A stretch of 64,000 nucleotides of DNA, taken from CAJQQY01 sp045104975. GTDB taxonomy: Bacteria > Bacteroidota > Bacteroidia > Chitinophagales > Saprospiraceae. Made by a program: the position numbers and the translations under genes. Below the pieces are notes generated by a model that saw only the letters and a program-made list of their open reading frames with translations, had not been told where the DNA came from and did no database searches. Each line of letters begins with the position of its first letter. Position 1 is the first letter of the stretch. The DNA lies in contig JBGCCY010000168.1 in assembly GCA_045104975.1 (NCBI GenBank), positions 1 through 64,000 of the forward strand, given 5' to 3'. This document shows positions 8,220 through 17,354 of this stretch, piece after piece.

Positions 8220-8567
8220 AATTAGTAATTTTTAAATGTTCAAGTTTTAAGATTCGATAATGGAATATTAAAACCTATGAAATTTTGATAAATTATACCA
8301 ACAAGATGCAAGGGAAAACCAAAGAGAGTTTAGTAAAAAATGATACAGTTATATTTATTTTTATCTAATGTAAAGAAATCGGAAAGAACTGATTTCATGG
8401 CAAAGGATTGCCAGAGAAGTAAATTTTAGGTAAGTTTTTTTTTATTCGGTTTAAGAACAAAAATTTATATCTTGAAAGAAATGACGATATTCCCTGTCCT
8501 TATCTTGCGTAATATTGCCAAATTTCTCAAATCATAAATCCTTGTTCGATATTCGATATCCCCATTG
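8220..8567. other. Intergenic region without gene
   Basis: 348 bp between two minus-strand genes. No ORF, RNA or strong hairpin. A weak minus-strand promoter-like pair (TTG then TAGGTTTT, about 21 bp apart, near 8265-8300) may drive the acyltransferase gene. Confidence 0.4.
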
Positions 8568-9101
8568 TTACAGCCACCCCAATTCATCCAAGGCCAAATA
8601 AGCAGCAGCTACATTTCCATTCATTCGTTCATCATTTTTATTTTTAATAAAAACTCGAAACTCCTCAAAGGGCATTTTCAAAACATCAATAAATTCATTT
8701 TCATCTAAATTCTGATCTGCCACTTTTTTACAATTCGTCGCTAAAAGTATATGTTGTTTTTGGGTAAAATAGGATTTATGAAATGTTTTTAGAAAAATGA
8801 TTTTCTCCGCCTGATAGCCAGTTTCTTCCAATAATTCTCTGGCTGCGCAATCTTCTAATTTTTCTCCTTCATCAATCGCTCCCTCTGGAAAACTAGTAAT
8901 CTCTCGCTCTGCTCCTACTCGAAATTGATTAACCAAAATAGCTTCTCGATTTTCAGTAAAAGCAGCAATCGTTACAAAATCCATCTCGCCAATCACATCG
9001 AATTCTGCTTCTTTTCCATTAGGCATTAAAAACTTTCTAACAATGACTTTACGCCAACCTGAGTAAGCGATTCGTTCTGATATTTTTTTCCATTTTTTCA
9101 T
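8568..9101 (-). CDS. NUDIX hydrolase, ADP-ribose pyrophosphatase-like
   Basis: 177 aa. A complete Nudix box GX5EX7REUXEEXGU spans residues 74-96 (Gly74, Glu80, REL at 88-90, Glu92-Glu93, Gly95). The preceding ILVNQFRVGAEREITSFPEG is the pattern of ADP-ribose / nucleoside-diphosphate-sugar pyrophosphatases (NudF-like). It should hydrolyse an NDP-X substrate in the cytoplasm using Mg2+ or Mn2+. Single-gene unit; its start is divergent from the LVIVD lipoprotein gene 129 bp away. Confidence 0.9.
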   Translation of the reverse strand: MKKWKKISERIAYSGWRKVIVRKFLMPNGKEAEFDVIGEMDFVTIAAFTENREAILVNQFRVGAEREITSFPEGAIDEGEKLEDCAARELLEETGYQAEKIIFLKTFHKSYFTQKQHILLATNCKKVADQNLDENEFIDVLKMPFEEFRVFIKNKNDERMNGNVAAAYLALDELGWL

Positions 9102-9230
9102 GGCTGAAATTTAGTTATTTCTTGAGATAAAAAAAGTATTCGAAACATACTAAATTATTTCCGCCCCAACCTTTTTTAAATTTTCAATGTCTATCTTAAC
9201 GAGATAATCATTAAAAAAAATCAATCCAGT

Positions 9231-10499
9231 ATGAAAAATTTAAAACTCTTTACCGCCCTATTATGTATCGTTTCATTTAGTTTCCAAAGCTGTATGAAAG
9301 ATAAATGTACTCGCGAGTACACCTACACTAAATTTACTCCTGTCTATAAAACAATGGAGGAAATGACTGTTGATATTAAATCCGAATCTCCTCGGGAATT
9401 AGTTCAACCTGGCAAAATCTATTTTTACAATAATTATATTTTCATCAATGAAATAAAAGAAGGGATTCATGTAATCGATAATTCAGATCCTGAGAACCCT
9501 CAAAATATTGCTTTTATAAATATGCCCGGCAATGTAGATATGGCTATAAAAGACAATGTCCTTATTGGAGATTCTTATTTATTTTTAATGACTGTTGACA
9601 TTTCAGATCCTATGAATGTTCAATTGATTGGTAGACAAGAACAATGGAATTATCATTTCCCTCAAGATGCTTCTGGTAATTTCGTTGTAGATTATAAAGA
9701 AGAAGAGATAACAGAAACCGTAGATTGCGATGCTCCAAATAATTATTTAGAACATACTCGTGATGGATCATTTGCTCCTGCGATTTTTAATAGCAATAGT
9801 GCTGGAGCAACTCAATCATCAACTGGAGTTGGTGGATCTATGGCAAGATTTACAATTTATGATCAATATCTATATGCTGTAGATATGCACTACATGAAGG
9901 TAGTTGATATTTCAGATTTCAGTAACCCAACCGAAGAAAAGAGTATTTATATTGGATCTGATATCGAAACAATATTCCCTTACGGAGATAAGTTATTTAT
10001 CGGTTCTCGAAGTGGAATGTTTATCTATGAAAATGCTGATCCATTGAATCCTGTGCTATTAGGAACATTTGAACATGCCCGAGCTTGCGACCCAGTTTTT
10101 GTAAAAGATAATTATGCTTACGTTACTTTGCATTCTGATAATATTGCCTGTGGAGGATTTACAGATCAATTAGACTTAATCGATATTACAGATTTGACAA
10201 ATCCTTTTTTGGTGAAAACTTTCCAAATGGATAATCCTCATGGACTATCCATCAAAGGAGATAATCTTTTTATTTGCGAAGGAGATTTTGGTTTGAAAAC
10301 ATTTGACATATCAGATCCTGCAACTCTGAATGAGCGATTAGTTTCTCATCTTGAAAATTTTTCAACCTATGATGTCATTTCAATTCCTGGGAACGAAAAT
10401 ATTTTATTAGTCATTGGTGATGATGGTTTTTATCAATTTAATTTTGATGATCCAAATCAACTCATTCAGTTAAGTCATATCCCTGTGAAACGAAAATAA
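9231..10499 (+). CDS. LVIVD-repeat beta-propeller lipoprotein
   Basis: 422 aa. Lipoprotein signal ending FQS-Cys21. At least six repeats of the LVIVD type follow, each with a hydrophobic strand and (I/D)-DxxNP: IHVIDNSDPENP, LMTVDISDPMNV, MKVVDISDFSNP, MFIYENADPLNP, LDLIDITDLTNP and LKTFDISDPATL, with a final degenerate FNFDDPNQ. These fold as a propeller blade series and are common in surface lipoproteins of Bacteroidota, where they are thought to mediate binding. No catalytic residues are evident. First of three plus-strand envelope genes; a hairpin terminator follows it. Confidence 0.85.
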   Translation: MKNLKLFTALLCIVSFSFQSCMKDKCTREYTYTKFTPVYKTMEEMTVDIKSESPRELVQPGKIYFYNNYIFINEIKEGIHVIDNSDPENPQNIAFINMPGNVDMAIKDNVLIGDSYLFLMTVDISDPMNVQLIGRQEQWNYHFPQDASGNFVVDYKEEEITETVDCDAPNNYLEHTRDGSFAPAIFNSNSAGATQSSTGVGGSMARFTIYDQYLYAVDMHYMKVVDISDFSNPTEEKSIYIGSDIETIFPYGDKLFIGSRSGMFIYENADPLNPVLLGTFEHARACDPVFVKDNYAYVTLHSDNIACGGFTDQLDLIDITDLTNPFLVKTFQMDNPHGLSIKGDNLFICEGDFGLKTFDISDPATLNERLVSHLENFSTYDVISIPGNENILLVIGDDGFYQFNFDDPNQLIQLSHIPVKRK

Positions 10500-10532
10500 G
10501 ACTGAAAATTATTAAAGCTAAAACTATTACTC

Positions 10533-10573
10533 AATCAGAAGTCAGTTTGTAAAAATCTGATTTCTGATTTTTT
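10533..10573 (+). terminator. Intrinsic terminator after the LVIVD lipoprotein gene
   Basis: AATCAGAA at 10533-10540 pairs with TTCTGATT at 10562-10569, with inner TCAG/CTGA, followed by TTTTTT. Confidence 0.75.
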
Positions 10574-10596
10574 TATCAAAAGAAATTTTAGTCAAA

Positions 10597-11325
10597 ATGA
10601 AAATAATATCGGTATTCCTTTTTGTTCAACTATTCCTTTTTTCCATCCCGATATTTTCTCAGGAAAATATAAAAGTGGACGAAGTTTATCTAAATGATGG
10701 AAGTTTCATTCGTGGAGAAATCATTAAAAAAGTAGAAGATCAATATATCCGAATAAAAATATCGGGAGGAAATATAGTTCAATTTTCGATGAGTGAAATA
10801 AAAAAAATTAAGAAGCAAAAGAAAGGCTATCAGTATTTTTCAAATGGAAATAAAGTAAAAACTAAAGGAATTTATTTCTCCATTTTAGGAGGAATAATAA
10901 TTGGAAAAAATGATTATGAAAATATCTATGGTAAATCATTTAGTTTCTCCACAGGTTATAACTTTAATAAACACTTGGACTTAGGTGCAGGAATTGGATT
11001 TGATGATTATGATCCTGAAGTTTTTTCTGTTTTTATAAATGCTCGTTATTCTCCATGGCGAAGGAAACTCACTCCTTATCTTTCTGGAAAAATTGGTTAT
11101 GGCAAACCCATAAATTTATTGGATGATCATAATGTTGAGGACTACGCAGGTGGGCTACTTCTAAGTCCTACCATTGGATTTCAGTTTTCCTCACGATCGA
11201 ATAGTTCATTCATAATTGAAGTTGGTTATAATTTTCAAAGATTGAAAAGAAATTATGATTGGCAAGAAACCGAAGATGAGATAGTATTCCGTAGGTTTAG
11301 TGCCACTATCGGTATTCAATTTTAA
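10597..11325 (+). CDS. Outer-membrane-type beta-rich protein, function unknown
   Basis: 242 aa with a signal peptide cleaved after about residue 21 (IPIFS-QENI). Residues 25-70 hold a small domain, EVYLNDGSFIRGEIIKKVEDQYIRIKI, found at the start of many uncharacterised Bacteroidota envelope proteins. From about 90 to the end the sequence alternates polar and hydrophobic residues with aromatic ends and finishes in FRRFSATIGIQF, a typical beta-barrel end with C-terminal Phe. Likely a small outer-membrane barrel; ligand unknown. The gene at 15762-16757 has the same general layout. Confidence 0.7.
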   Translation: MKIISVFLFVQLFLFSIPIFSQENIKVDEVYLNDGSFIRGEIIKKVEDQYIRIKISGGNIVQFSMSEIKKIKKQKKGYQYFSNGNKVKTKGIYFSILGGIIIGKNDYENIYGKSFSFSTGYNFNKHLDLGAGIGFDDYDPEVFSVFINARYSPWRRKLTPYLSGKIGYGKPINLLDDHNVEDYAGGLLLSPTIGFQFSSRSNSSFIIEVGYNFQRLKRNYDWQETEDEIVFRRFSATIGIQF

Positions 11326-11392
11326 ATCAAAAGAACATGAGTAATCCTCACTTTTCAGTTTTTCTTTTTATTTTCACATAAAAAAATCCATT

Positions 11393-12940
11393 ATGAAAAA
11401 ACTGATCTTCCTCCTCGCACTTCCTTTATTTCTTTTACAATGCAAAAATGAAAAAGTCGATACTGCCGAAAAAGCACCTGACGCAAATTTAGGAAAAATC
11501 GAAATCAATGTAACTGGTTCAGCCGAAGCAATGCCTTATTTCCATGAAGGATTATTGCTTCTGCATAGTTTTGAATTTGATGATGCTGGCGAAAAATTTG
11601 CCAAAGCCATCGAACTCGATTCTAGTTTTGCTATGGCAGCTTGGGGCGAAGCGATGTCCTACAATCACCCACTTTGGCGAGAACGATATACCGAAGATGG
11701 AGTTGCTGCACTAAAAAAATTAGGCGATACTCCTGAGGCTCGATTAGAAAAAGCACCCACAGAATTTGAAAAAGATATGCTCTCTGCTGTAGAAATTTTA
11801 TACACCGAAGGAGAGAAAAAAAAACAAGATGTTGCCTACAAAGATCAGATGGAAAAACTTTATAAAAAATATGAAGGTAATCATGAGGTAGCTGCATTTT
11901 ATGCATTATCACTTTTAGGTTCAGTCAAAGGTGGACGAGATACCGAAACCTATGAGAAGGGAGCAGGCATCGCTCAAAGCATCATCGACGAGAATCCAAA
12001 TCATCCTGGTGCATTACATTATTTGATCCATTCTTATGATGATCCTGGTCATGCAAAATTAGCTTTGTCTGCAGCAAACAGTTATTCTAAAGTTGCTCCT
12101 GATGCAGAGCATGCTTTGCACATGCCATCACATATATATGTAGCAATGGGCATGTGGGACGAAGTAATTAGTTCAAATATTGCTAGTTACGAAGCAAGTG
12201 TTGCAAGAATGAAGGACAAAGAATTAGACAATGATGCTCGTGGTTATCATGCGTTCAAATGGTTGATGTATGGGTACCTGCAAAAAGGAAATTTCGCAAA
12301 AGCCAAAGAGATGGTTTATGATATGAAAAAATATTGTGATGAAAAACCTTCTTCTAAAGCTCGTGCACATTTCATCATGATGCAAGGTGCATACTTGACG
12401 GAATCTGGAGATTGGGAAGATTCCATTGCCATGAAAACAGTTGAATTAGAAGAGTTGAATTTGTCGACTCAAGCAGTTCAATCTTTTACACAAGGAATGT
12501 TAGCTTACCATCAAAAAGATAAAAATAATTTAACCAATGCGATTAAAGCAATCAGCAAACTTCGAATTGACGGCGAAGCTCGCATGGTAGTCGGTCAGCC
12601 AAAAACTTGCAGCGGAGTTTCTAGATACAAACAACCTCCAACCAAAAGTGGGGTGAATACGACTTGGGTTATGGAGATGGAATTGAACGCTCTCTTAGCA
12701 ATGCTAGATGGGAAAAAAGCAACTGTTGATAAATGGTTAGCATCAGCAACTGCTTTGGAAAGTGAAACTTCTTTCAGCTATGGTCCACCTAATATTGTCA
12801 AACCATCACATGAACTTTATGGAGAATGGTTATTAAACGATGATAAAAAAGAGGAAGCAAAAAAGCAATTCGAAATTCAACTAGAGCGAGCACCAAAAAG
12901 ATTGCTTACTGAAAAAGGTTTAAAAAAATCAATGATGTAA
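11393..12940 (+). CDS. TPR-repeat lipoprotein
   Basis: 515 aa. Lipoprotein signal ending LLQ-Cys17. A first TPR pair at about 45-90 (YFHEGLLLLHSFEFDDAGEKFAKAIELDSSFAMAAWGEAMSYNHPLW) is followed by a long helical body with the invariant NHPGALHYLIHSYDDPGHAKLALSAANSY and HALHMPSHIYVAMGMWDE blocks, the hallmark of a family of secreted or lipid-anchored TPR proteins in Bacteroidota and Acidobacteriota. The conserved His and Asp residues in those blocks suggest more than scaffolding, but no enzyme activity is established. A strong terminator follows, so it ends its unit. Confidence 0.85.
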   Translation: MKKLIFLLALPLFLLQCKNEKVDTAEKAPDANLGKIEINVTGSAEAMPYFHEGLLLLHSFEFDDAGEKFAKAIELDSSFAMAAWGEAMSYNHPLWRERYTEDGVAALKKLGDTPEARLEKAPTEFEKDMLSAVEILYTEGEKKKQDVAYKDQMEKLYKKYEGNHEVAAFYALSLLGSVKGGRDTETYEKGAGIAQSIIDENPNHPGALHYLIHSYDDPGHAKLALSAANSYSKVAPDAEHALHMPSHIYVAMGMWDEVISSNIASYEASVARMKDKELDNDARGYHAFKWLMYGYLQKGNFAKAKEMVYDMKKYCDEKPSSKARAHFIMMQGAYLTESGDWEDSIAMKTVELEELNLSTQAVQSFTQGMLAYHQKDKNNLTNAIKAISKLRIDGEARMVVGQPKTCSGVSRYKQPPTKSGVNTTWVMEMELNALLAMLDGKKATVDKWLASATALESETSFSYGPPNIVKPSHELYGEWLLNDDKKEEAKKQFEIQLERAPKRLLTEKGLKKSMM

Positions 12941-12989
12941 ATTTTATTATTGAACGATGTCTTAGATAACCGATTAGTTTTTATTCCTT

Positions 12990-13028
12990 AATGGGTGTTA
13001 GCGCTTTGAAGCGCTAACACCCATTTTT
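12990..13028 (+). terminator. Strong intrinsic terminator
   Basis: ATGGGTGTTAGCGC at 12991-13004 pairs perfectly with GCGCTAACACCCAT at 13011-13024; loop TTTGAA, T-run after. Confidence 0.85.
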
Positions 13029-13175
13029 GTTGATTAATTTTTCAAACCAAAATAAAAAAAGTATTTTGCTAAAAGTTATCAGCAATAAAAAATCCCTCCA
13101 CATGTTTTTATAGAAGTTGCAACAAAATATCCTGAAGTAACTTTTTCATCTCTTAAAAAATAAAACTAAAGCATT

Positions 13176-15626
13176 TTGACACACACCAAATTACTTTTAA
13201 CAATCATACTATCTCTACTATTCTCTCTAAATCTTTTTTCCCAAAAAAAAGAAAAGAAAGAAAAAGTCCCAATCAAATCTTACAAAAAAATTATTAAATC
13301 CAATGCCCTCACCGACGATGGCTTTTTCAAAATCCATAAAGTCGATGATCTATATTATTTCGAAATTCCAACAGATCAATTGGATCGAGAAATTTTAGTC
13401 GTCAGTCGTTTGTCAGGAACAGGCGAAGGAAGTCGTGGAATTGCAGGGATGAAAGCTCGACCACAGCAAGTCATCCGCTGGCATCGGCAAGATGATAAGT
13501 TATTGCTTCGTTCCGTTTCTTATAATAGTGTAGCAAGCGAAACTTCCCCAATTTATGCCTCCGTTCGACGAAATAATTTCGAACCTGTCGTCATGTCTTT
13601 CCCCATTCGGACGTTTGGCAAAGACCGTAAAAGCATTGTTATTCAAGTCAATGAATTGTTCACGACGCATGTTCCTTTGATCAGTGCAGCCCCTTCTTAT
13701 GGAAGTTATAACTCGCTGGATGAGAATCGAAGTTTTATTATTAGCATGAAAATTTTTCCCAATAACATGGAAATCAAACACGTGCTAACTTACAATTCGC
13801 CAGGCAATAGTTCAGGTGCCGTTTCCTATGAAATGAATCAATCATTTGTTCTTTTACCAAAAGAACCGATGCAACCTCGATTCTATGATGAGCGAGTAGG
13901 CTATTTTTCTATCAGCCAAACGGACTATGGTTTGGACGAACAAAAAGCCACCAAACAACAATACATCACTCGTTGGAGACTCGAACCTAAAGACATGGAA
14001 GCATTCAAAAGAGGCGAGCTAGTCGAACCTAAAAAACCCATCGTTTATTATATTGATCCTTCCACTCCAGAAAAATGGAAACCATATCTCAAAGCAGGTG
14101 TGGAAGATTGGGCAGTCGCATTCGAACAGGCAGGTTTTAAAAATGCCATCTTCGTCAAAGATGCGCCAACCAAAGAAGAAGATCCTGATTGGACCCCCGA
14201 AGATGTTCGGAACTCAGTCATTCGATATGTTTCCACGCAACAACAAAATGCAGTCGGTCCACATGTTCATGATCCTCGCTCTGGTGAAATTATCGAGAGT
14301 GATATTTTGTGGTATCACAATGTGATGAATATGTTGCGCAACTGGTATTTTGTCCAAACCTCCGCAGTCAATCCAGAAGCTCGAAAAGTAAAATTTGATG
14401 ATGAGGTGATGGGGAAATTGATTCGCTATGTTGCTGCCCACGAAGTTGGTCACACCCTTGGCTTAACTCATAATATGGGCGCAAGTTCAGCCTACCCTGT
14501 TGATTCTTTGCGCTCGGCAACATTTACCAATACGATGAGTTTGTCTCCTTCCATCATGGATTATGCGCGATTTAATTATGTCGCTCAACCAGAAGATAAA
14601 GGTGTTGCACTTTTGCCAATCGTAAGTGTATATGATAAATATGCGATCGAATGGGGCTACCGACCTATCCCTGATGCGAATGATTCCAAAGCAGAAAATC
14701 CTACCCTGAATGATTGGATTTTAGAGCATAATGATGATCCAAAATATCGCTATGGCAAGCAAGTTTATTACTCCATTGATCCAAGTTCGCAGACCGAAGA
14801 TTTGGGTGACAATGCTATGATTGCCTCAACTTATGGAATTGAAAACCTAAAAATTGTCGTTCCTAATTTATTGAAATGGACCAATGAGGATGGGAAAAAT
14901 TATGCAGATTTAGCAGAACTTTATTCCAATGTTTTGCGACAATGGGAACGTTACATGTATCATGTGGAAACCAATATCGGAGGTGTTTATGAAAATTTAA
15001 AAACCTACGATCAAGAAGGTTCTGTTTATCAATATGTTCCTCAAGAGACTCAAAAAGAAGCGGTCGAATTTTTAAATAAACAACTTTTCCAAACACCTTA
15101 TTGGCTAGTTGAAGAAGATATTTTACGCAGAATTGAATCTTCTGGAACTATCAACCGAATTGGAAATTATCAACGAAAAGTACTAAACAGTATTCTCGAA
15201 CCTTCCCGTCTTGCTCGACTTATTGAAGATGAATCGATGAATGGAAAGGACGCATATTCAATGATTGAATTGTTCGATGACCTTCGATTAAGTATTTGGT
15301 CAGAGTTAAAGAAAGGAGATCCCATCGATACTTATCGCAGGAATTTGCAAAGAACTCACATCGAACGAATCGGTACTTTAATGCAAACTCGAAGAGGTGG
15401 AGATGCATCCATTCGATACTTTGACGATGGAAGTTATGGCTATAATGCTATCAATGTGAGTACTTCTGATGTACGTCCCATGGCTCGGGCAGATTTGAAA
15501 AATTTAAAAAAGGAGATCAAAGAAGCGATTCCTCGTTTCAAGGATGAGATGTCTATTTTTCACTTAGAAGATGCTTTGGAGCAAATTGACTTGATGCTGA
15601 ATCCAAACGCAACAAATGGATATTAA
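13176..15626 (+). CDS. Secreted zinc-dependent metalloprotease (DUF5117/DUF5118-type)
   Basis: 816 aa from a TTG start. There is an in-frame stop at 13167 and no ATG until deep inside the protein, so TTG is the only sensible start; the resulting N-terminus is a good signal peptide (LLLTIILSLLFSLNLFS). Residues about 35-260 are the conserved N-terminal domain of this family. The metzincin-like zinc site is HEVGHTLGLTH (His422, Glu423, His426, His432), followed by the Met-turn SIMDYARFNY. The C-terminal 250 residues are helical. It probably works in the periplasm or outside the cell on peptides; substrate unknown. Single-gene unit between two terminator-like structures. Confidence 0.9.
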   Translation: MTHTKLLLTIILSLLFSLNLFSQKKEKKEKVPIKSYKKIIKSNALTDDGFFKIHKVDDLYYFEIPTDQLDREILVVSRLSGTGEGSRGIAGMKARPQQVIRWHRQDDKLLLRSVSYNSVASETSPIYASVRRNNFEPVVMSFPIRTFGKDRKSIVIQVNELFTTHVPLISAAPSYGSYNSLDENRSFIISMKIFPNNMEIKHVLTYNSPGNSSGAVSYEMNQSFVLLPKEPMQPRFYDERVGYFSISQTDYGLDEQKATKQQYITRWRLEPKDMEAFKRGELVEPKKPIVYYIDPSTPEKWKPYLKAGVEDWAVAFEQAGFKNAIFVKDAPTKEEDPDWTPEDVRNSVIRYVSTQQQNAVGPHVHDPRSGEIIESDILWYHNVMNMLRNWYFVQTSAVNPEARKVKFDDEVMGKLIRYVAAHEVGHTLGLTHNMGASSAYPVDSLRSATFTNTMSLSPSIMDYARFNYVAQPEDKGVALLPIVSVYDKYAIEWGYRPIPDANDSKAENPTLNDWILEHNDDPKYRYGKQVYYSIDPSSQTEDLGDNAMIASTYGIENLKIVVPNLLKWTNEDGKNYADLAELYSNVLRQWERYMYHVETNIGGVYENLKTYDQEGSVYQYVPQETQKEAVEFLNKQLFQTPYWLVEEDILRRIESSGTINRIGNYQRKVLNSILEPSRLARLIEDESMNGKDAYSMIELFDDLRLSIWSELKKGDPIDTYRRNLQRTHIERIGTLMQTRRGGDASIRYFDDGSYGYNAINVSTSDVRPMARADLKNLKKEIKEAIPRFKDEMSIFHLEDALEQIDLMLNPNATNGY

Positions 15627-15666
15627 ATCAGCAATTAATTTCAGAACAGTCTCTTAAATTTTAAAA

Positions 15667-15718
15667 AATCCAAATTTCATGTTTCATTTTTCACACCATC
15701 AAACATGAAATTTGGATT
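15667..15718. repeat. Perfect 18-bp inverted repeat (probable terminator)
   Basis: AATCCAAATTTCATGTTT at 15667-15684 is perfectly complementary to 15701-15718, loop 16 nt. AT-rich and without a T-run, so termination is likely but not textbook. Confidence 0.6.
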
Positions 15719-15761
15719 CATAACAATTCGATTCTCTTTATAAAAAATAAAGCTATACAAA

Positions 15762-16757
15762 ATGAGAATCAACCTTAATCTACTTTGCCTACTTGTCATT
15801 TTATTTTTTCAAAAACACAATCTCGCTGCACAATTTGGAATGGAAACTGGAGCAATTGTAACTATTGAAGGAGACACATTATTGGGAGGAATCAAAAGTG
15901 CATCTCCTCGACAGTCATCACATTCTATCATTTTTGAAAATAAAGAAAAAAACAAAACGACTTATCTTCCTCATGAAATCCAATGTTTCTTTTTTGACGA
16001 TGGAGAAATCTATGAATCATATCATGTCAAATTTTCTACTAAGAAAAAACAATATGACGAGCTTCGATTTATCAGATTGATCGAAGAAGGAAAAATCAAT
16101 CTTTACATTTTAGATTATCGAAATGCTGCTCCTCTTTTTATAAAAAAAAATGATGGCAATATTACATTGTTATGTGTCTCAGAAGATGAAGAAATCGGTT
16201 ACTTAAATGTCCTAAAAAAGGAAATGTCTGATTGCGAAAAATTAGCAGACTTAAGTATCAAAAATTTACGTCGGAAGAATGTTCAATATTTTATAAAAAT
16301 ATACAACGATTGTTTTACTGGAATAAAAAATGGATTTTCCGACTCTTACAATCCTGCTCAAATTTGGGCATGGGGATTTGGAGGATTCCCTTTTCAATAT
16401 CTTAATCAAGGTTATGAAGGAAATGAATTTGGTGGTTTTATAGGAATGGATTTACCTTATTTTAAAAGACAACTTTCTTGCGAAGTTGGATTTCATCTTT
16501 ATAAAGGTAGCAATAAAAATGGCCGATCTAAAGATATTGCTGACGCAACTATTCGTGTAAATTATAATTTTTATCATCGAAAATTTCTTTCTCCATATAT
16601 TTCAACTGGCCTTAGCACCCTACGTGGGTCATCCTTAAAGCCTCATCTTGGCGGTGGTTTCACCGTAAACATGGGTCGTCACCTTGTGAAAACAGAAGTT
16701 ACAATGCCTTACTTTCCAAATATAAAAGTGGGTTATGGATTTGTTTTCAAAAAATAA
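15762..16757 (+). CDS. Secreted beta-rich protein, function unknown
   Basis: 331 aa with a signal peptide ending near residue 23 (NLAA-QFG). The first part resembles the N-terminal domain of the gene at 10597: a strand-turn-strand around EGDTLLGGIKS, then YLPHEIQCFFFDDGEIYES. A middle helical stretch with several Cys (DCEKL, NDCFTG) follows, then a C-terminal region with barrel-like strands (RVNYNFYHRKFLSPYISTGLSTL, GGGFTVNMGRH) ending in YGFVFKK. Probably an outer-membrane-associated protein; not recognised further. Confidence 0.7.
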   Translation: MRINLNLLCLLVILFFQKHNLAAQFGMETGAIVTIEGDTLLGGIKSASPRQSSHSIIFENKEKNKTTYLPHEIQCFFFDDGEIYESYHVKFSTKKKQYDELRFIRLIEEGKINLYILDYRNAAPLFIKKNDGNITLLCVSEDEEIGYLNVLKKEMSDCEKLADLSIKNLRRKNVQYFIKIYNDCFTGIKNGFSDSYNPAQIWAWGFGGFPFQYLNQGYEGNEFGGFIGMDLPYFKRQLSCEVGFHLYKGSNKNGRSKDIADATIRVNYNFYHRKFLSPYISTGLSTLRGSSLKPHLGGGFTVNMGRHLVKTEVTMPYFPNIKVGYGFVFKK

Positions 16758-16799
16758 ATTCAACTATTCTTAAAAGCATTTTAAGTAAATTCTTCTGCC

Positions 16800-17048
16800 A
16801 TGGAAAAAGAAAAAATAGACTATCTCCTCATATATTTTATACATCTTTTACCCGTTAAAGAAAAAGATATTCTTAGGAATCCGTACTTATCCGATTTTGA
16901 GAAAGAACTTGAAAAGGAAATAGTAGCAACTAAATTGCTGGTAAAATACAAAGATCAAATTTACCTAAACAAGTGTCCAAAATGCGATAAAATAACTCGA
17001 ACACCGAAAGCCAAACAATGTAGATTTTGTCATTATGATTGGCATTAA
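16800..17048 (+). CDS. Small zinc-ribbon protein
   Basis: 82 aa. The N-terminal 55 residues are charged and probably helical. The C-terminus has two CxxC knuckles, Cys59/Cys62 and Cys74/Cys77 (KCPKCDKITRT, QCRFCHYDWH), a rubredoxin-like zinc ribbon. It starts 42 bp after the preceding gene and could be cotranscribed with it. No function can be assigned; small cytoplasmic zinc-ribbon proteins of this kind are common and uncharacterised in Bacteroidota. Confidence 0.65.
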   Translation: MEKEKIDYLLIYFIHLLPVKEKDILRNPYLSDFEKELEKEIVATKLLVKYKDQIYLNKCPKCDKITRTPKAKQCRFCHYDWH

Positions 17049-17100
17049 AAATCAAAATAGATTTAAAAAAAAATATTTTTTTCACTTAAATCAAAAACAT

Positions 17101-17133
17101 TTTGACTTTCTCATAGTTTCTACATTATATTTG
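17101..17133 (+). promoter_or_regulatory. his operon promoter
   Basis: TTTG at 17101-17104 and TATATTTG at 17126-17133, 21 bp between. Start expected near 17140, 25 nt before the leader peptide. Confidence 0.7.
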
Positions 17134-17164
17134 CGCCACGTAAAAAAATACTAATTTTATATTT

Positions 17165-17251
17165 ATGATATTTTCAACTATGCATCATTGCCGCCATCAT
17201 CATCACCAGTTCCTACGAACGAATGGCGACGCTATGAATATAGTTGAATGA
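17165..17251 (+). CDS. Histidine-rich leader peptide of the his operon
   Basis: 28 codons: MIFSTMHHCRHHHH then QFLRTNGDAMNIVE. Six of eight consecutive codons (17183-17206) are His. It lies between the promoter and a strong terminator directly before hisG, the arrangement of translational attenuation of histidine operons. TTCAACTAT (17173-17181) can pair with ATAGTTGAA (17240-17248), and CGCCAT (17192-17197) with ATGGCG (17223-17228), so the His codons sit in the upper part of a hairpin that a ribosome stalled for lack of His-tRNA would disturb. Confidence 0.8.
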   Translation: MIFSTMHHCRHHHHQFLRTNGDAMNIVE

Positions 17252-17275
17252 TTTTTTTATCTCATAAAAAAATCA
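17249..17275 (+). promoter_or_regulatory. A/T hairpin in his leader (possible antiterminator element)
   Basis: TGATTTTTTTAT at 17249-17260 is complementary to ATAAAAAAATCA at 17264-17275 and ends one base before the terminator stem. Its 5' arm can alternatively pair with AAAAATC at 17275-17281 inside the terminator arm. A competing role is plausible but unproven. Confidence 0.4.
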
Positions 17276-17317
17276 AAAATCGGTTGACCATTTGTTTTGG
17301 TCAACCGATTTTTTTTT
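17276..17317 (+). terminator. his operon attenuator terminator
   Basis: AAAATCGGTTGACCA at 17276-17290 pairs perfectly with TGGTCAACCGATTTT at 17298-17312, loop of 7, then a run of T to 17317. Located 37 bp before hisG, it would stop transcription unless relieved. Confidence 0.85.
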
Positions 17318-17354
17318 GCCTATAACTCACTTTAAAAAATTTAACCTATAAATA

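Noticed and set aside
17183..17206. Stretch of CAT/CAC codons resembling an engineered His-tag
   Set aside because: It is part of a natural leader peptide between the his promoter and attenuator; no vector sequence surrounds it.
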